Assembly: GCA_022482815.1 (NCBI GenBank)
Contig: JAKVOM010000001.1
Span: 2,562,946-2,626,945 of the forward strand
Length of the DNA stretch: 64,000 nucleotides
Reading direction: 5' to 3'
Origin: Acidaminococcus sp.
GTDB lineage: Bacteria > Bacillota > Negativicutes > Acidaminococcales > Acidaminococcaceae
Below, in pieces: positions 60,471 to 64,000 of this stretch (positions are counted from its first letter, which is position 1; every line of letters begins with the position of its first letter). The notes beneath the pieces were generated by a model. The model was given only the letters and a program-made list of their open reading frames with translations, did no database searches and was not told where the DNA came from. A program made the position numbers and the translations under genes.

Positions 60471-62362
60471 AAGGGACTGTCGCATTTTGCGACGGCCCCT
60501 TTTGTATCAAAAACAAGGTAAAAGCAAGGCGCGGCCTCATTGAATGAGACCGCGCCTTGGTGTAGAATTTAAATATGCCAAAAAAGAAACCTACACAAAA
60601 GGATTATACAAAAATTGGCAGTTCTTATCAACTTTTTCTTCCTCTAAATTTTGAAGTACAAATCCCTAATGACGATCCTGTTCGCTTGGTGCGTGCCATG
60701 GTAGAAGGGATGGATGTAAAGGCATTGTATGACACGTATTCTCATGTCGAGAATAAATTAACGTCACCAATTCAGCTGCTGGAAATCGTCATTTATGCAT
60801 GTATGGAAGGAATTCGTGGTTCGCGTAAGATAGAGCAATCCTGTAAAAGAGACACTCATTTCATGTTCCTCTTAGATGGGAAAAAAGCTCCGGATAATGC
60901 AACCATTGCAAGATTTTGTTCCCTCCATCTAAAACCATGTATCAAGGAGCTCATGATTCAGATGGATAAATGGCTGCTGGCTCGCGGGTTCATCACGCTG
61001 GATAGCCTGTTCATCGATGGGACAAAAATTGAATCTGTGGCAAACAAATACAAATTTGTTTGGAAAAACAGAGTCTTAGGCAGCCAGAACAAACTCATAG
61101 AGAAACTGGAGCAACTGGTTCCCGAAATCGAGGAACGTTTCGGAATCAAGGTCTGTTACGGAAACACTTTCCACATCCGTCATTTAAAGAAGCTCCTAAA
61201 AAAACTGCTTGTCATAAAGCGGGCTGAGGGAATCGAGTTTGTTCACGGATGTGGGAAAAGAAAGACCATCCTACAGAAGTACTATGAGATTTTAGCTAAC
61301 TATCTCAAACGGCTTAAGGTGTATACGAAGCAGCTTCATATCTGTGGGGAACGGAACAGCTTTGCCAAAACAGACCCGGATGCTACCTTTATGAGGATGA
61401 AAGAAGACGCCATGCTTAATGGCGCCTTAAAGCCGGGATACAATGTCCAATATGCAAACAATTCCGGTTTTACCTTGTTTGCAGATGTAAGTGCACATCC
61501 AACAGACATGCGGACACTCATTCCTTTTCTTGAAGGATTTGAAGCCCACTTCGGTCAGAAATTTGCAAACATTGTAGCCGATGCAGGCTATGAAAGCGAA
61601 GAGAACTTGGTCTGGCTGAAGAAGAATCAGTATACTTCATATATCAAGCCTAACAATTATGAAAGAAGCAAGAGGAAAAAGTATAAGAACGACATCGGCA
61701 AAGCAGAAAACATGACATATTTGCCTGATCAAGACATGTATATCTGTAAAGGCAGGAGACTGCTGAAAGTCAGCAAAGTAACCCAGGTAAAGAACCGGTC
61801 GGGATATGTGTCAGAGAAAACATATTACGAATGTAAGGACTGCAGCGGTTGTCCCTACAAGGAACAGTGCATCCATGGGAACAATTGCAGGACACCCATG
61901 GAGAAAAGAAACAAGAAATTAGTGGTCTCGAAGAATTTTGCTGCATTGAGGGCAGAATCCCTGAAGAACATTACTTCCGAATATGGTAAGGAACTGAGGA
62001 TGAACCGCAGTATACAGGCAGAAGGAGCCTTTGCGGATCTCAAGGATTCATTAAATGTCAGAAGACTAGAAACCCGAGGCAAAGGAAATGCCCTGGTAAC
62101 AGTGGGAATATGTGCCATGGCACGGAATGTCTTGAAGGTTCATCACAAAGTTCAAGACGGCAAAGAGGATTTGCACTTGTATCCGCTGAAAAAAGAGGCC
62201 TAAAAGATACAAAAAGAGCGCTCGAAAAAAGCAACTTAGGGTTGCTTAATTTCGTGCGCCCTTTTTTCATCTCAAAACATATTCAACTAAAAAATAAGGC
62301 AAATTGGGGCCTTTAGCAAGTTATTTCAGGGATTAAAAATCGGTCACTTGCGACAGCCCCTT
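60471..62362 (+). mobile_element. IS1182-type insertion sequence, copy 2
   Basis: Same element as at 9343-11239: left end AAGGGACTGTCGCA (one mismatch to the right end complement AAGGGGCTGTCGCA), left-end fold, palindrome at 60525-60559, transposase, and right-end hairpin. It is one base shorter than copy 1 in an A run. The right end abuts a family B repeat. No clear target duplication seen. Confidence 0.93.
60575..62203 (+). CDS. IS1182-family DDE transposase, copy 2
   Basis: The 542-residue transposase is identical to copy 1 except Lys4 for Asn4; DDE residues and the CKDCSGC cluster are intact. By eye I count roughly 15-20 base differences across the gene, nearly all silent. The ATG has the same leaderless context: TAGAAT ends 6 bp upstream and there is no Shine-Dalgarno sequence. 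Confidence 0.95.
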   Translation: MPKKKPTQKDYTKIGSSYQLFLPLNFEVQIPNDDPVRLVRAMVEGMDVKALYDTYSHVENKLTSPIQLLEIVIYACMEGIRGSRKIEQSCKRDTHFMFLLDGKKAPDNATIARFCSLHLKPCIKELMIQMDKWLLARGFITLDSLFIDGTKIESVANKYKFVWKNRVLGSQNKLIEKLEQLVPEIEERFGIKVCYGNTFHIRHLKKLLKKLLVIKRAEGIEFVHGCGKRKTILQKYYEILANYLKRLKVYTKQLHICGERNSFAKTDPDATFMRMKEDAMLNGALKPGYNVQYANNSGFTLFADVSAHPTDMRTLIPFLEGFEAHFGQKFANIVADAGYESEENLVWLKKNQYTSYIKPNNYERSKRKKYKNDIGKAENMTYLPDQDMYICKGRRLLKVSKVTQVKNRSGYVSEKTYYECKDCSGCPYKEQCIHGNNCRTPMEKRNKKLVVSKNFAALRAESLKNITSEYGKELRMNRSIQAEGAFADLKDSLNVRRLETRGKGNALVTVGICAMARNVLKVHHKVQDGKEDLHLYPLKKEA

Positions 62363-62363
62363 T

Positions 62364-62535
62364 ACGCAGGTCGCCGGTCGCTGGCCGCGGGTCGCCCGTG
62401 GAAGCAAAATGACCAAAGCATTTTGCTTTAAACTTATAAAAATAAACCCTGAAATTTAAGTTAACTTCTAAATTTCAGGGTTTATATCATATTTTACTTG
62501 AGCCAAAAGCATCTTTTTATTTTTCACAGTCCCTT
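62364..62535 (+). repeat. Intergenic repeat family B, copy 3
   Basis: CGCAGGTCGCCGGTCGCTGGC, an AAGCAAAATG-ACCAAAG-CATTTTGCTT hairpin, CTTATAAAAATAAA, the hairpin AAACCCTGAAATTTA / TAAATTTCAGGGTTT (62444-62483), then the 3' module. It adjoins the IS right end and the 3' end of the Fic gene. Confidence 0.7.
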
Positions 62536-62568
62536 TTTCGCTGTCTACAGCTCCAAAAGCCGCGGGTG

Positions 62569-63183
62569 CTATGCAAGTATCAGTTCTGACGTACGATACC
62601 TGTCAAATCCTTCATACTGGTACGATGCGTCGATACCTTCCATATAAATCTTCCGGTCATTGATCCGGTCAGTCAGCGCCCCCTGCAGCAGTCTTTTGAG
62701 TTCCATGTCGCTAACAGGACTTTGTTCCATGACCTTGAGGTATGCTGCCTTATCGACACGGCTCCAGTCGACCACCTGATGGATTTCTTTTTTCAATATA
62801 GTATTCAGCCAGATGCGGCTGCTCCGTCCATTGCCTTCCCGAAAGGGATGGGCCACATTCATTTCCACATATTTCTCAATGATTTCGTTAAAAGTACTCT
62901 GAGGCATTCTGTCAATCTGCTGCAGCGATTCTTCCAAATACCGGCACGAGGCAAAACGAAAATTTTCTTTGGACATGTTAACAGTCCTCAGTTTTCCGGC
63001 AAACTCATAAATGTCCTGAAAGAGATACTTGTGAATGGTCTGCAGTCCTTTGAATGTTCCTGCTTCAACAGTGTTCAGCAACTTTTTATCATATAACTCC
63101 AAAGCACGCAGCTTAGAAAGTCGTTCTTCTTCATCAGCCAGTTTCTGGTCATCTGTAATATGCAGCTTATTTTCCAGTGTCAT
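62569..63183 (-). CDS. Fic family protein (AMPylator-like)
   Basis: The protein (204 residues from the ATG at 63183, GAGG 6 nt upstream; another ATG lies 4 codons earlier) has the Fic motif HPFREGNGRSSR (about 112-123), matching HPFx(D/E)GNGR, and the upstream FAGKLRTVNMSKENFRFAS flap region. Fic enzymes transfer AMP or other nucleotides to target proteins; the catalytic His, the Glu and both Gly are present. I see no separate VbhA-like antitoxin gene next to it and no clear internal inhibitory motif (S/TxxxE(G/N)) at the start. Confidence 0.92.
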   Translation of the reverse strand: MTLENKLHITDDQKLADEEERLSKLRALELYDKKLLNTVEAGTFKGLQTIHKYLFQDIYEFAGKLRTVNMSKENFRFASCRYLEESLQQIDRMPQSTFNEIIEKYVEMNVAHPFREGNGRSSRIWLNTILKKEIHQVVDWSRVDKAAYLKVMEQSPVSDMELKRLLQGALTDRINDRKIYMEGIDASYQYEGFDRYRTSELILA

Positions 63184-63315
63184 TTGAATCCTCATTTTCC
63201 CTGTGTGAATTTTAACCCTATATAACTATTATAAGAAATAAAGCAATTTCCTACAATTTATTATCTGATATAATAAACAAAGATAACAACATACACGGAA
63301 AGGATGGATGCCTCC

Positions 63316-63723
63316 ATGATTCTCATCACTTGTGTCGATGATTCAGGCGGGCTTATGTTTAATCATCGCCGCCAGAGTCAGGACCGGGTTCTGCGCAGTG
63401 AAATCCTTGCTCTGACGGGCGGTAAGAAGCTTTGGATGGATGCCTATTCGGCCGCACTCTTTGAAGGAACAGATGCTCCGATCCAGGTCGACGAAGATTT
63501 CCTGGAAAAAGCCGGCTCTGGAGAGTATGCGCTCCTGGAAGACCGGGAAGCAGCTCCCTACAAAGACCGGATTGAAAAGATTATTCTGTACCACTGGAAC
63601 CGGGCCTATCCGGGCGATTTATATTTTGACATCGACGTGACCAAGGGCTGGCACTGCACCTCTACGAGAGATTTTGCCGGTTCTTCCCACGACAAAATTA
63701 CGGAAGAGGTATATGAAAAATGA
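63316..63723 (+). CDS. Uncharacterised protein upstream of a lipoprotein nuclease
   Basis: From the ATG at 63316 (AAAGGA about 11 nt upstream) the frame encodes 135 residues, MILITCVDDSGGLMFNHRRQSQDR at the start in outline, with IILYHWNRAYPGDLYFD and a SSHDKITEEVYEK end. I recall similar proteins encoded next to DNA/RNA non-specific endonucleases in Firmicutes, sometimes mislabelled ribonuclease Z. No catalytic motif is clear. The stop overlaps the nuclease ATG (ATGA), so the two are coupled; it could be an inhibitor or partner. Confidence 0.7.
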   Translation: MILITCVDDSGGLMFNHRRQSQDRVLRSEILALTGGKKLWMDAYSAALFEGTDAPIQVDEDFLEKAGSGEYALLEDREAAPYKDRIEKIILYHWNRAYPGDLYFDIDVTKGWHCTSTRDFAGSSHDKITEEVYEK

Positions 63724-64000
63724 AAAAATTCACAAGCCTTGCGGCATCCCTCCTGCTGAGTATTTCCCTGCTCTTTACGGCCTGCGGCAGTTCCGCCCAG
63801 ACGAAAACACAAACGTCATCTGCCAAGAACAAAGCAGCGGTCACCCAGAAAGCACCTGCTGCCAAATCGCAGACGTCATTTGATCTTGCGAGCATCCCGG
63901 AATTTTCCGGGAAACCTTACGTTGTCATCAACAATAATGTGCCGTCCTTCTCTGACAAGGACAAGGCTTCGACAACTTCCTTCGAGCACTACAGCAAGCT
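63720..64000 (+). CDS. Lipoprotein DNA/RNA non-specific endonuclease, N-terminal part
   Basis: The frame opens MKKFTSLAASLLLSISLLF, then TACGSS: a lipoprotein signal peptide with Cys at residue 22. A low-complexity linker (about 23-52) is followed by FSGKPYVVINNNVPSF and SFEHYSK, a block I associate with the start of Firmicutes non-specific endonucleases. The catalytic DRGH region lies beyond the window edge. Likely a surface-anchored nuclease for nucleotide scavenging or DNA uptake. Confidence 0.7.
   Translation, partial: MKKFTSLAASLLLSISLLFTACGSSAQTKTQTSSAKNKAAVTQKAPAAKSQTSFDLASIPEFSGKPYVVINNNVPSFSDKDKASTTSFEHYSK

Overview
The window (about 64 kb, roughly 50% G+C) reads as the chromosome of an anaerobic Gram-negative-type Firmicute of the class Negativicutes, most likely the Acidaminococcaceae (Acidaminococcus/Phascolarctobacterium group). 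This is inferred from the gene set: a division/cell-wall cluster with a MurE carrying the meso-diaminopimelate motif, DUF881 and small-basic-protein genes beside ftsZ, a Firmicutes-type 6S RNA, and a single bifunctional Rel. No 16S rRNA or marker search was possible, so the genus is a guess.

Layout. 1-9 kb: start of rsmD, a DUF4127 gene, tRNA-Pro, then the minus-strand block pyrR-smc-ftsY and lspA-rluD, headed by 6S RNA. 9.3-11.2 kb: first copy of an IS1182-type insertion sequence. 11.2-13.4 kb: a radical SAM gene divergent from a TetR-type regulator with a palindromic operator candidate between them. 13.6-25.5 kb: minus-strand housekeeping genes (hisS-aspS, AI-2E-type permease, metallo-hydrolase, recJ-rel-dtd, LapA-like, hydroxyacid dehydrogenase). 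26.3-41.2 kb: the dcw cluster, read mraZ-rsmH-ftsL / murE-murF-mraY / murD-murG-murC-ddl-ftsQ / DUF881-sbp-ftsZ-nrdR. It has no ftsI, ftsW, murB or ftsA. 41.5-49.6 kb: YjiH-like permease, DUF1858 protein, RidA, a threonine aldolase-symporter-LysR group, a hydrolase and unknown small genes. 49.8-56.3 kb: a five-gene nickel/peptide-type ABC importer divergent from a gene that fuses a SAM methyltransferase to a CsoR-type metal-sensing repressor. 56.6-64 kb: CitE-like lyase, two tRNA-Ser genes, glutaredoxin, gamma-glutamyltransferase, the second IS copy, a Fic protein, and a small protein followed by the start of a lipoprotein nuclease.

The most interesting locus is 49.9-56.3 kb. The fusion protein keeps the Cys-His-Cys spacing of CsoR (residues 247, 272, 276), and a GC-tract palindrome resembling CsoR/RcnR operators lies just upstream of the ABC importer promoter. 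I infer a self-contained metal-responsive uptake system with an undescribed methyltransferase-sensor hybrid.

The other strong theme is non-coding. The intergenic spaces carry several families of dispersed repeats, one with a covarying hairpin, and many intrinsic terminators share the same CTGTGAA/TTCACAG stem. All repeat calls were made by eye and need an alignment search.
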